Source of the DNA: a virus
IMG/VR virus record: IMGVR_UViG_3300046318_000474
Location: 1 to 37,002 of that record
DNA length: 37,002 bases
Strand: one strand, 5' to 3'
Each line of letters begins with the position of its first letter. The first letter of the stretch is position 1. A model generated the notes under the pieces. It was not told the origin of the DNA. It was given only the letters and a program-made list of their open reading frames with translations, and ran no database searches. The translations under genes and the position numbers were made by a program. Positions 7,140 through 17,100 of this stretch are shown here, piece after piece.

Positions 7140-8354
7140 ATGTCACTAATCAATCTTAATATCGACAGTTTGAAGAAAGATACTAAAGGTATTCTTGATA
7201 GGATTGCTGATAACGTTGTCAATAAAATTGAAGGTAAGTTAGAAAATGCAGTTGAAGATCTATTTGCCAAGTCACTAAAGAAGATTGGTTTGGCAGACAA
7301 TATTGCCAGCCAACTGTCTGCACGGTTTGGTGATGCATTTTCGGTTGGAATGTCTGACAAGTATTTCCATAGTTCAACATCTGAGCAAAGTCGACTTACT
7401 CCACAACAAATATGTGAGAATGTTCTACCACGGTCCGGCGCCGAAACAACTGCCGTTGCAGTAGATCGTATTAATTATAATGAGGCAATGGGAGTAGCGG
7501 GACCATTAAACGGACCGATACATCAATATCCTGAACATCTCGGCAACTATTATTTTTCTATGAAGTTTGCTCAGTATCGTCGTCCCGCTCCACAGGTGAG
7601 AGCAACACTAGATTTCAAAGAAGCATTTGTGTTGCCACTTCCAAGAGAGTTAAAAGAATCTTTTGATATTAATGTATCTGAAAAAGATCAGAATATGGCC
7701 GGTGGTATTGCAGATGCCGCCACTGCATATTTTACAGATAAGTCAAAAAGTTTTAAACCATCGGATGCTGCCGAAACATTACTGCTAAGTAAGTTAGTGC
7801 AGATGTCAGGCGATTTTGGAGATGCCATTGGGCAGTTTGCAGGTGCAGTACCCAACCCTCACGTATCAGCAATATTTAGTGGTATCAGTCTAAGAACACA
7901 CAGATTTGAATGGACATTTTCTCCACGAAATAAAAATGAAAGTTTGCAGCTTCAACAATTAATTTATAAACTGAAAGCAAATGCACTTCCATCGTATAGT
8001 ACCAATGGTACTGCAGCCCTTCAATATCCTCAGTTAGTTCAATTGGATCTATATCCTTGGGCAAATAAAGGAGAAGCTGAAAAGCTGATTAGATTTAAAC
8101 CATGCCTGTTGAAAGATGTATCGGTCAACTATGCACCGCAGGGAATTCCTTCATTTTTTGCTGGATCTAAACAACCGACATTCATCCAGTTGAGTCTTGA
8201 ATTCTTAGAAACCGAAATCTGGACCGGCGCAGATTATGGTCGTGAAGGTGGTGATAGAATCAATGAGGTCTTAAATAAGGCTAGCGATGCAATACTTGGA
8301 GAAGGTACTCGCACATCATTTAAAAAACAATTGGATAAAACGTTTAGTCAATGA
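7140..8354 (+). CDS. 48: Baseplate tail tube cap gp48
   Basis: 404 residues, first gene of the rightward late operon, preceded by GAAGAG. The C-terminal half has the gp48-type tube-cap pattern: 'PNPHVSAIFSGISLRTHRFEWTF', 'SPRNKNESLQLQQLIYKLKANALPSYS', a strand 'LVQLDLYPW', then 'LLKDVSVNYAPQGIPSFF' and 'QPTFIQLSLEFLETEIWT'. The N-terminal 60 residues are helical and may bind the hub. Length is close to T4 gp48 (364). In T4, gp48 and gp54 sit on top of the assembled baseplate and start tube growth, so this gene and the gp54-like gene on the other strand are partners although separated by the divergent promoter. Confidence 0.75.
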   Translation: MSLINLNIDSLKKDTKGILDRIADNVVNKIEGKLENAVEDLFAKSLKKIGLADNIASQLSARFGDAFSVGMSDKYFHSSTSEQSRLTPQQICENVLPRSGAETTAVAVDRINYNEAMGVAGPLNGPIHQYPEHLGNYYFSMKFAQYRRPAPQVRATLDFKEAFVLPLPRELKESFDINVSEKDQNMAGGIADAATAYFTDKSKSFKPSDAAETLLLSKLVQMSGDFGDAIGQFAGAVPNPHVSAIFSGISLRTHRFEWTFSPRNKNESLQLQQLIYKLKANALPSYSTNGTAALQYPQLVQLDLYPWANKGEAEKLIRFKPCLLKDVSVNYAPQGIPSFFAGSKQPTFIQLSLEFLETEIWTGADYGREGGDRINEVLNKASDAILGEGTRTSFKKQLDKTFSQ

Positions 8355-8385
8355 TACGCCAATTAACAATATTTAAGGTAGAATA

Positions 8386-9213
8386 ATGGGTAGATATTTC
8401 GATCGCTTTCCACTTGTAAACTATGATGGTGTTCCGGCCAAGAATCTACTGACGAAAGTAGATTTTACAGAAGAAGCCCTGCGCGATATCTATTCGAATT
8501 TTGACTATGTGTTACAGCCTGGCATGAATAGACCAGATATGATCTCGTATAGCTATTATGATTCGACGCAGTATGACTGGTTAATCTATCTTTCAAATAC
8601 TGTTATCGATCCATATCATGACTTCTATAAATCATCTGAAGATTTCTATGCGCATGTAGTGGCCAAGTATGGTTCATATGAAATAGCTATTAATACTATT
8701 ATGTTTTATCGTAATGATTGGTCGCCTGATGATAGTGTTATCGATGTTAGTGTTTATGATGCTTTGACGCCGGCTCTTCGTAAATACTGGAAGCCTGTTA
8801 TGAATAATACATATCAGATTATAGGATATGATCGTGTCAAAGAAGACTGGACTGTTTCGACGAATAAGATCGTAAGCATCAAATTAGCCGATGCTAGTGT
8901 ACTTGTAGGATCTGATTTCATCCACCAAACATCTACGCAGGCACGCGGTGCTTTATTATCTGTGGATACTACTACAAATATTGCTATAGTGCAACACGTA
9001 ACAGGAATGTTTGCTGCAGATGGTTCAGATAGTATCGAAGAGGTAACGATTCTTAAACAGGTATTAAGTGAAGAAGAAGAAGCATTTTGGTCACCTGTAA
9101 ATGCTTATGAATATGAAGAAGAAAAAAACGAATTGAAGAGATATGTTAATCTTATCAAGCGCACATATCTGCCAGATGTTGAAAGATTATTTGTTGAGAA
9201 AATTCAAGAATGA
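8386..9213 (+). CDS. 53: Baseplate wedge subunit gp53
   Basis: 275 residues; AAGG lies upstream of the ATG and the stop overlaps the next start as ATGA. The stretch 'NRPDMISYSYYDSTQYDWLIYLSNTVIDPYHDFYKSSEDF' matches the T4 gp53 core ('PRPEELANAIYG..QLYWVLLMCNDNYDPYYGW..S'), a LysM-like wedge fold, and the C-terminal 'NLIKRTYLPDVERLF' helix also has a T4 counterpart. T4 gp53 is 196 residues; the extra about 80 residues form an insertion (about 125-235) with a small beta-rich 'VSIKLADASVLVGSDFI' segment. In T4 it joins neighbouring wedges to gp6/gp7 during baseplate closure. Confidence 0.85.
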   Translation: MGRYFDRFPLVNYDGVPAKNLLTKVDFTEEALRDIYSNFDYVLQPGMNRPDMISYSYYDSTQYDWLIYLSNTVIDPYHDFYKSSEDFYAHVVAKYGSYEIAINTIMFYRNDWSPDDSVIDVSVYDALTPALRKYWKPVMNNTYQIIGYDRVKEDWTVSTNKIVSIKLADASVLVGSDFIHQTSTQARGALLSVDTTTNIAIVQHVTGMFAADGSDSIEEVTILKQVLSEEEEAFWSPVNAYEYEEEKNELKRYVNLIKRTYLPDVERLFVEKIQE

Positions 9214-10502
9214 CCGATAAAGCAGTTATGATAGAAGGTAAGTATAAGTTACTTACTTTCCAATTGTCAACACCAACAAAACCGATTGATCTCACACCTT
9301 ATTGTGTGCGGGCCGACATTTATGAAAGTGTTTTAGAGCCGACTACTATTGCCGAGTTTATTATCTCAGACAAGACTGGCATGTTCAGTCATTTTAACTT
9401 TTCAGAACAAGTCATCTGTATCAAATTTACAACATATGAGGATAATCCAAAAGGCGCGGTTGATTATGATTTCAGCATAATCAAAACAGGTCCTGCCGAA
9501 TCATTAAATGACGATAAAGGCATGTTGTATAAACTAACCGGTATTTCACGTGAAGCCAAAAAGTCACCGACACTTAAGAATGTCCCATACACACGTGAGA
9601 AGATCGAGTGTGAAAATATGGTCAAGGCATATCTTGAAGCCCCGAATCTATTAAACTCTAAAAAACCGTTGTTTGCTGAAAAGACTGCGGGTCTCCATAC
9701 ATTCGCGATGAACAATATCACACCGTTCGAAGCAATCGATCAGGTACGTACTATGGCGATCTCACAAAAATATAATGGATCTGCATTTGTGTTCTTCGAA
9801 AATAGCCGTGGATATCATTTCAAATCTTTAGAAGCCTTGGTCGATGAGGGTCTTAAAAATATTGGTGATAAGTATTATATCCAATCTGCATTGGCCCATG
9901 CCGATGTGACAGGGTCTAAGTGGAGAAACATACTAGCATTTAAAACAATTCCGAATGTCAACCAAACTGTGGCCAGAACAATCGGCGGTGGTAAAAATCT
10001 AGTTGTTCGTCTTAATATCAAGACACGCGAATACGAAGAGTTTACAGCAGATTCTAAGATTCTAGATTTCATGCAGTTGAATAAGGGTGCACATCTATCA
10101 TCGATAAAATCACAAAATGAGATGAACACCGATGATGGTAAAATCACGGTATTACAGTACGACCCTGATAAAGAAACCCATGAGTTCGCTGATAAAGCAA
10201 ATAAGTTACCATATTATTTGACACATTTTTTAACAACAGTTGTGCAGATTACGGTATATGGCGATTCCACCGTCTCGGTTGGTGATGTCATCACCTGTGA
10301 GATTCCAGAACATGATGGTTTGCCTATCAGTGAAAACAAACCGTATGTTGATACTAGTTCTATTGTGGCCGGCAATTTCATAATCACCAAATGCCGTCAC
10401 GTATTAACGTTCAATGAAAAAGCAGAATATGTACAGGCATTAGAGATTGTTAGAGATGGTTATGGTGGCCACAAACCAAGAGCCAAACAGTTTGGTAGTT
10501 AA
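9210..10502 (+). CDS. 27: Baseplate hub protein gp27-like (late control D fold)
   Basis: 430 residues, ATGA overlap with gp53. Seen: an N-terminal beta domain ('KPIDLTPYCVRADIYESVLEPTTIAEFIISD'), a charged helical middle ('YTREKIECENMVKAYLEAPNLL', 'ITPFEAIDQVRTMAISQKYNGSAFVFFENSRGYHF'), and a late beta domain ending 'VGDVITCEIPEHDG...GNFIITKCRHVL'. This order matches the hub fold shared by T4 gp27, P2 gpD and T6SS VgrG N-terminal part, including the 'FFEN..GYHF' strand pair. It lies directly before the gp5-like spike, its known binding partner; together they should form the trimeric hub under the tail tube. T4 gp27 is 391 residues. Confidence 0.75.
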   Translation: MTDKAVMIEGKYKLLTFQLSTPTKPIDLTPYCVRADIYESVLEPTTIAEFIISDKTGMFSHFNFSEQVICIKFTTYEDNPKGAVDYDFSIIKTGPAESLNDDKGMLYKLTGISREAKKSPTLKNVPYTREKIECENMVKAYLEAPNLLNSKKPLFAEKTAGLHTFAMNNITPFEAIDQVRTMAISQKYNGSAFVFFENSRGYHFKSLEALVDEGLKNIGDKYYIQSALAHADVTGSKWRNILAFKTIPNVNQTVARTIGGGKNLVVRLNIKTREYEEFTADSKILDFMQLNKGAHLSSIKSQNEMNTDDGKITVLQYDPDKETHEFADKANKLPYYLTHFLTTVVQITVYGDSTVSVGDVITCEIPEHDGLPISENKPYVDTSSIVAGNFIITKCRHVLTFNEKAEYVQALEIVRDGYGGHKPRAKQFGS

Positions 10503-10514
10503 CGGAGAATAATA

Positions 10515-11378
10515 ATGCAAACCATGCAATGGTTTCAAGGTGTTGTTGAAGATATTGATGACCCTGAAAAATTGGGCCAAGTCCGTGTAAGAATCTTCGG
10601 TGAAAATGCTCCTCCTGGTGGTAAAAATGACTTGAACATTCTTCCATGGGCAAAGGTGCTTATGCCTGTGACCAGCGCCGGATTTATAGGATTGGGACAT
10701 GCTCCTGTTGGTTTAACCAAGGGCGCATGGGTAATTGGGTTCTATATGGGTGACAAAAAGCATCCGATGATTCTTGGATCGATGGTCATGGCCGACAGTA
10801 TCTCTGATCAGGCCGCTGGCAAAAATGCTGTCAAAAAAGAATATATCGAAGAACTTGGCGAAAAACCGACCAAGTATGATGCAAAATATCCTAATAATAA
10901 AACTATCAATACAACCTCCGGTCATCTTCTTGAAATAGACGACACTCCTGGATCTGAAAGAATCCATGTATATCATAAGACTGGATCGTATGTCGAAATA
11001 TTTCCGGATGGATCTATTGTTACCAAGTCGATGAAAGACAGTACGAGCGTGACGATAAACGATCATGCTATTTCGGTAGTGCGGGGCGATCTACAAATTG
11101 TTGCTAATGAAGGAAACATCCAGATTGCAGGCGACAAAGATGTCGATATCGTTTCTAAGAATTCCGATATCAATATTATCAGTGAAAATGGCAATGTCAA
11201 TATTAAATCGAATGATCTAGTATCGATAGATTGTACAACGGTGGATATCACAGGTGATGTTAAAGTATCTGGTAAAATCACTGTCGAGGGTGAAGTTAGT
11301 GGTGCTGGCAAGAAACTATCTAAGCATACACATACAGGTGTGGTGAAGGGCGGTTCTAATACTGGACCTCCTGCATAA
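10515..11378 (+). CDS. 5: Central spike protein, gp5/gpV-like, without lysozyme domain
   Basis: 287 residues with a GGAGA ribosome site. Residues 1-95 form an OB-fold ('GVVEDIDDPEKLGQVRVRIFG', 'LPWAKVLMPVT', 'GAWVIGFYMGDKKHPMILGSM'). From about 140 to 265 there are repeating short beta strands ('DVDIVSKNSDINIISENGNVNIKSND') typical of the triple beta-helix of gp5, gpV and VgrG. The C-terminus KHTHTGVVKGG has H271-x-H273, the iron-binding tip motif known from P2 gpV and phi92. The lysozyme domain that sits between these parts in T4 gp5 (575 residues) is missing, so membrane puncture is mechanical here and wall digestion must come from elsewhere. Confidence 0.85.
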   Translation: MQTMQWFQGVVEDIDDPEKLGQVRVRIFGENAPPGGKNDLNILPWAKVLMPVTSAGFIGLGHAPVGLTKGAWVIGFYMGDKKHPMILGSMVMADSISDQAAGKNAVKKEYIEELGEKPTKYDAKYPNNKTINTTSGHLLEIDDTPGSERIHVYHKTGSYVEIFPDGSIVTKSMKDSTSVTINDHAISVVRGDLQIVANEGNIQIAGDKDVDIVSKNSDINIISENGNVNIKSNDLVSIDCTTVDITGDVKVSGKITVEGEVSGAGKKLSKHTHTGVVKGGSNTGPPA

Positions 11379-11382
11379 TCTG

Positions 11383-11390
11383 AATAAATA
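11383..11390 (+). promoter_or_regulatory. Candidate late promoter, AATAAATA variant
   Basis: AATAAATA differs from the T4-type late box only in its first base. It lies in the 30-nt gap before gp25; a start near 11396 would leave a short leader with AAAGAG before ATG 11409. Such boxes occur by chance in AT-rich DNA, so position is the main support. Confidence 0.4.
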
Positions 11391-11408
11391 AAAGAAAAAG
11401 AGTTGTAG

Positions 11409-11846
11409 ATGGCCGATATTAAAAGAATAGACAAGATCACCAATTCGGAAAAAGCTTCCGAAAAGGCACCTTATTATAGCGACTTCTATAACAATTTTAA
11501 TATGCATCCACACAATAGAACACTGACAAGATACACGAACGAGAACTCAGTTAAAAGAGCTCTTCGCAATTTAATCATGACTCAACCTGGTGAAAGAAGA
11601 TTTCAACCAGAATTTGGATGCAATCTACAGCGGTTTCTATTCGAAAATATCAGTGATTATGTTGGCGGATTGATCAAAGACGTAATCAAAGAATCTGTTG
11701 ACAAATATGAACCGAGAGTAAGAATCGTTGATATCTTGGTTATAGCAAACGAAAGCAACAACGCCTACGAAGTAACCATCATTTTTGAAGTGATAAATAA
11801 TGTTAATCCAATGAGCATCAGCTTAACACTTTATAGAGTAAGATAA
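11409..11846 (+). CDS. 25: Baseplate wedge subunit gp25
   Basis: 145 residues. The central motif 'VKRALRNLIMTQPGERRFQPEFGCNLQRFLFENIS' is diagnostic of the gpW/gp25 family; the conserved PGER...PxFG turn is intact. T4 gp25 is 132 residues. The protein forms part of the wedge core and nucleates the sheath by offering a sheath-like strand; the family is shared with P2 gpW and T6SS TssE. The stop overlaps the gp6 start (TAATG), keeping the usual gp25-gp6 pairing. The N-terminal 35 residues are charged and variable. Confidence 0.93.
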   Translation: MADIKRIDKITNSEKASEKAPYYSDFYNNFNMHPHNRTLTRYTNENSVKRALRNLIMTQPGERRFQPEFGCNLQRFLFENISDYVGGLIKDVIKESVDKYEPRVRIVDILVIANESNNAYEVTIIFEVINNVNPMSISLTLYRVR

Positions 11847-13639
11847 TGGCAAATAGCAGTTTAGTCCTTACGCAATTAGATTTCAATTCATATAAAGAAT
11901 CCCTCAAGACATACTTGATGGGCCAAGATTCTTTTAAGGACTATGATTTTGACAGCAGCAATATCAATGTCTTACTTGATATTTTATCATACAACTCGTA
12001 TTTAAATGGCTTCTATTTGAATATGATCGGGAACGAAATGTTCCTAGATAGTGCCAAGTTAAGAGACAGTGTTGTATCACACGCCAAAGAACTTAACTAC
12101 CTTCCAAGATCATTTGGTTCTGCAGAAGCCGCTATTCAACTAACTGTTACTCCTACCGATTCTACAACACAATCAATCGTTGTACCAAAGGGCACAATAT
12201 TCCAGACACGTGTCGACGACTACAACTATGCATTTACAACAAATGAAAATGTTGTTATAACGAATTCAAATAATGGTGTTTTTACGAGCGATGCTATTAC
12301 TGTGTATGAAGGAAATTATCTTTCAGAAACATATATGGTAAACTATAATAATCCACTCGTATTTAAGATCAATAATAAGACGGTTGACATATCAAGTATC
12401 GGTGTTACTATTATCGAAGATAATGGATCACAAACATTAACATATTCTAGAGCTACTTCATTGTTCGGATATGATGGCAGTTCTAAAGTATTTTTTGTAC
12501 AACCTGCAACCGGTGACAAATATGAGATCGTCTTTGGTGATGGTGTCATTGGCCGCAAGCCGAAGAATAATGCAATCGTAGTAATCGAGTATCGTGTCTG
12601 TAACGGCGAACTTCCAAATGGAGCGTTCAAGTTTGTCAATACCGGGCGTATCGATAATCATGCAAACGTATCAGTAAGAACCGTGACTGCAGCACATGAT
12701 GGTTCGGTTGCTGAAGATATGAACTCTATCAAGTACAATGCTCCTCGTGCGTTCACTACACAAGAACGTGCTATCACCGCCGAGGATTATGAGAACCTGC
12801 TGAAGATTAATTACGCTGAAATTAATGCGGTAACGGCATACGGTGGCGAGGAAGCTTCTCCTCCACAATATGGTCGTATTTTTGTATCAGTCGATCTAAA
12901 TGGTGTCGATGGTCTTCCTAAGATCAAGGAATCAGAATATAAAAGATTCCTTAAGTCTAGAGCATCTGTTGCGATGGAGCCGATCTTTATATCGCCGGAT
13001 TACATCTATCTCAAAGTGTCTAGTAACGTCAAGTATAATATCAACAAGACTGGATTGAATCCTGAAGATGTGCGCACGTATGTGATCGCTGCTATCCAGT
13101 CACATGCAGCAACAAACTTGAATAACTTTGCCAGAACTCTTCGTTATTCGCGTCTAGTTAACGATATCGATAATGCAGAGTCGAGTATCATTAGTAATGA
13201 AACCGATGTTCAATTGGTAAAATATATTACACCATCTTTAAACATCTCTCAGAATCTGACCATTGATTTTAAAGCTGCGTTGACTTCTTCTGTCCCTGCA
13301 CTGAGTGATGAACACCCAGTTGCTGATATGCATTCGATCTCGTCAACCACATTTTCATATGATGGTATTTCGAGTTGCGTGCTCGAAGATGATGGTGATG
13401 GAATCGTTCGTATTGTCACCACAACCGGAAATAGTCATAAAAAGATCATAGATGTTGGTAAGGTCGATTATGATACCGGTATCGTATCGATCAATAACTT
13501 TAAAATCTCACAGTTTACTGGAACATCATTAAAGATATATGGTGTGCCGAGATATAAAGATATTGCATCTACCCAGAATGTGATATTAAACGTAGTAGAA
13601 TCAGATATCAATATCACTATCGAGCAGATTAGAGAATAA
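11846..13639 (+). CDS. 6: Baseplate wedge subunit gp6 (J-like)
   Basis: 597 residues. The N-terminus 'LTQLDFNSYKESLKTYL...FKDYDFDSSNINVLLDILSYNSYLNGFYLNMIGNEMFLDSAKLRDSVVSHAKELNYLPRS' is the signature of gp6-type wedge proteins. Further on are the 'FQTRVDDYNYAFTT' beta domain, 'YEIVFGDGVIGRKPKNN' and the 'RAITAEDYENLLKINYAEINAVTAYGGEEASPP' segment common to gp6, P2 gpJ and TssF/G-like wedges. T4 gp6 is 660 residues. Dimers of gp6 make the continuous inner ring of the baseplate that holds the hub and drives the shape change. The stop TAA abuts the next ATG with no gap. Confidence 0.9.
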   Translation: MANSSLVLTQLDFNSYKESLKTYLMGQDSFKDYDFDSSNINVLLDILSYNSYLNGFYLNMIGNEMFLDSAKLRDSVVSHAKELNYLPRSFGSAEAAIQLTVTPTDSTTQSIVVPKGTIFQTRVDDYNYAFTTNENVVITNSNNGVFTSDAITVYEGNYLSETYMVNYNNPLVFKINNKTVDISSIGVTIIEDNGSQTLTYSRATSLFGYDGSSKVFFVQPATGDKYEIVFGDGVIGRKPKNNAIVVIEYRVCNGELPNGAFKFVNTGRIDNHANVSVRTVTAAHDGSVAEDMNSIKYNAPRAFTTQERAITAEDYENLLKINYAEINAVTAYGGEEASPPQYGRIFVSVDLNGVDGLPKIKESEYKRFLKSRASVAMEPIFISPDYIYLKVSSNVKYNINKTGLNPEDVRTYVIAAIQSHAATNLNNFARTLRYSRLVNDIDNAESSIISNETDVQLVKYITPSLNISQNLTIDFKAALTSSVPALSDEHPVADMHSISSTTFSYDGISSCVLEDDGDGIVRIVTTTGNSHKKIIDVGKVDYDTGIVSINNFKISQFTGTSLKIYGVPRYKDIASTQNVILNVVESDINITIEQIRE

Positions 13640-14182
13640 ATGATTAACTTATACGTTAAACAACATAAAGTCACAAGACTTAAATATTTTGGGGTAACTC
13701 GAAAGGCCGATCCTTATTCATATAAAGGGTCTGGCACATATTGGAATCAGCATTTGATGTCTCATGGTGATGATGTAGAGACTATCAATGTTTGGAAATT
13801 TGATAATGATAAAAATGCATCTGAATTTGCTCTAAAATATTCTTTAGAAAATAATATTGTCACGTCACCAGAATGGGCTAATTTAATTTATGAAGATGCA
13901 TTAGGTAATCCAGGTGGATATGTACACACAGATGAAGCAAAATTAAAAATATCTAAAGCAAGATTAGGCAAACCTTTATCTGAGAACCATAGACAAAATA
14001 TTAAACTACATCATGCAAAAACCGGCGGCGCACATTTAGGAAAGAAATTTTCAAAGGAAACAAAAGCCAAAATGTCTGCAGTGCATAGTGGTAAAGTGTT
14101 GTCTGAAGAACACAAAAGAGCCATTTCTTTAGCTCAAACTGGAACAAAGCGCGGGCCATACAAAAAGAAAATTAAGTCATGA
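13640..14182 (+). CDS. Putative homing endonuclease with NUMOD3 repeats
   Basis: 180 residues. The N-terminal half ('LKYFGVT', 'YSYKGSGTYWNQHLMSHG', 'EWANLIYEDALGNPGG') resembles the GIY-YIG-like part of small phage homing endonucleases, although the catalytic GIY and YIG motifs are not clear. The C-terminal half has about three NUMOD3-type DNA-binding repeats ('KISKARLGKPLSENHRQNI', 'LGKKFSKETKAKMSAVHSG', 'KVLSEEHKRAISLAQTG') and a basic tail. It is a free-standing gene exactly fitted between gp6 and gp7: ATG follows the gp6 stop directly and its own stop overlaps the gp7 start (ATGA). It would act on DNA of related phages lacking the gene. It has no structural role I can see. Activity is uncertain given the weak N-terminal motifs. 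Confidence 0.75.
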   Translation: MINLYVKQHKVTRLKYFGVTRKADPYSYKGSGTYWNQHLMSHGDDVETINVWKFDNDKNASEFALKYSLENNIVTSPEWANLIYEDALGNPGGYVHTDEAKLKISKARLGKPLSENHRQNIKLHHAKTGGAHLGKKFSKETKAKMSAVHSGKVLSEEHKRAISLAQTGTKRGPYKKKIKS

Positions 14183-17100
14183 AAGATATAGAAAAACTAA
14201 TTTCGCCATTGGTAGAAAACCAATTCCCTTCTTTTTATAAGGAAGAAGGGCCACAGTTCATTGCCTTTGTTAAAGCATATTATGAGTGGATGGAAGCAGA
14301 GACACAAATCATCGGTGTCTCTAGTACTGATGGATTTATAACAGGCAATCTAGTATCACAAAATCATACCGAAACCAATAGAGTAACTGGCAGAATCTTA
14401 AGTGTCGATACTGTCTTAAATCAGATCCATATCTTACACACATCAACAGAACTCGCCGGTGAAGATTTCTCTGCTCCTGGCACATTGATTAATACAACCA
14501 ATGGAACAACTACTACCATAACCGAAGAGGTCTGGAGTGGCGGGGTATTACACCATGCTCGTCATCTTCCAACATATCGTGATGTCGATACAACACTAGA
14601 AAAATTCGTTGTACAGTTCAAAGAAAAATATCTCAAGAATATTCAGTTTGATACTGCTACAAATAAAAAACTTCTCATCAAGAATTCATTGGATCTTTAT
14701 CGCTCTAAGGGATCTGAACAATCGATCGATCTATTTTTTAAACTGGTATATGGTACTGTAGCTGAAGTAAAATATCCAGGTGAAAATGTATTACGACTAT
14801 CTGATGGTATCTGGGAAAAACCAGAATACCTCGAGGTTACTGCTAATGAATATAACGTAGATTATGTAGGCAAACAGATTATCGGTGCTTTATCTGGTGC
14901 TAAAGCTTTTGTTGAAAGATTTATTAGACGCCGTGTTGGCAATGGTCACGTCAACCTTCTTTATATTTCTGGCAAAGAAGGTGAGTTTAGAAACGGCGAA
15001 ATTATCGGTACTAATGTTGATAATACGCCAGATTATACGACATCAAAGCGTGCACAACTTATTGGTTCTGTCAGTCGTGTTACTATTATCGACAAAGGCG
15101 CCAACTTTAAAGTAGGTGATATTGTATCATTCCGTGGTTCTGCCCGTGGTATTGGTGGATTGGCTAGAGTAGTTTCGGTATCTGATGCGACCGGAGTTGT
15201 TGACTTTATCTTCGTCGATGGCGGTTGGGGATATACATTAAATGCAACATCGCTGATCTCTGAAAAGGTTCTTCGTCTTAATGATATAACGGCCAACACA
15301 CAGAGCGATCGATATTTCAATCTGTTCGAACAGTTTGCACAGCCTATTATTAATGTAGCATTTACATCAGCCACATCTAATGTTGCTAGTGGAGATTATG
15401 TATATCGGTATGCAGCCAATGGGCAATTAGCAGGTACCGGGGTTGTTATCGATACCGATCAAACCAATACATCTGGTCAGATTACGATTTCACATATTAC
15501 CGGCGTAATTGCCCCGAATGTTACATATTATATCAGCAGTAATACTGCATCATTTTTTGCTAATACGATTGAAGATCGTACAATCTCTGGTAAGGTCATG
15601 GGTATACCTCAAGTGTATACTCTTGAATTGTCAGGGCAGGTTGGTACACTTGCAGTTGGTCAGACGGTATATCAGAAAAACACAACAACGACGTTTGCAT
15701 CAGGCACAGTTAATAGTATTACCCAAACGGCATTTGGAAATAATGTAGTATTGATCGATGCAAGAGGTGCATTTAAAAACAGTGGTGCATTAGCTAATGC
15801 CACGTACACTGTTGGCACCGGTACTGTTACATCGAATACCTCTAATACCGTTATTGTTGGTTCAGGTACGGCTTTTAATAATAACTTTATCGGTTCGATA
15901 ATATATCAGACAACAGGCAATGTTGCAATCGGTACTGTAGAGTCGATCACAAACTCTACGTTTCTAACCCTGACATCAAACGCTAGTACGTATGTTTCTA
16001 GTAATGCATTCAATTATGGTTTAACATATCCAATCTACGTAACTGATAACTCGACGATATATGCTAATGTAGATAACGTGTCGGCTACGGCTGGTATATA
16101 CCAGATTAAAAAATATGTTAATACTATTAAATATCAAAGTGCCAATAACGACAAGTTCTTATACAGTAACTCGGTATATCAATATAGCAGTACTGGCAAT
16201 GTGATCTCTGAAGGTATTATTCTTACTGTAGACCATGATAGTGGGACCAGTACTGGTAATGTGACAATTATTCCTGTCAAGGGTTATTTTAGAGAAACCG
16301 ATTCATTCTATACTAATGGCAATACAGCCTCTGCTGTAGTTGTTACAACTTCTGTCTCAAATACTGGCGGCGATTATATTAATTCGCCATATGCCAGAAT
16401 GGTAGACGGCGTAAGTAATACACATGCAATACTCGAGTCTATCGGCCAAGGATCCGGAGCATCGTTTGGTGTCGGTACGATCGGAGATACAGAAACAGTT
16501 TTTGTAGGTACCGATCTAATTGGTGCCAATAACAATGGAACGCTAGATTACGATCGCAAGATCCTGACGGTTGCTTCATCTACAGGATTTGCAACGGGTG
16601 ATTATGCATATCAAACAGTCAATAAGATTGGATTTAATTCATCTTCATCTGTTAATGAAACAACCGGATTTATTACACTACCAACAGCCAATACATTGTT
16701 TACTGTTGGTGATAATATTCTATATGAAGTTGCAACTGGAAATACTGCGCTCAATGGCTTGATTGCAGGCAATTATTACTATGTTAATTTTGCAAATACA
16801 ACCGGTATTATTCTCTCATATCCATATCGTAAAACAGATCAAATTAATACTGCAAACTTCAGTGCCTTTGCCAACAATAAAGTAAATGAAGTTGGCCACT
16901 ATTTCTATAAGCAGGTATATGGTACAGTATTCGAAACGGGAACTGGTGTTGTAAAGGTAAAAGATTGTATTAAATCGTTTGGTAATACGGGCGGGACTGC
17001 CAATATTACCACATCAGCAAATAGCAATCTGATCAAATATGGTACACCTTCGACAAATACGACATTGCAAAATGTTACAGCATACGCGACGCTGACACAG

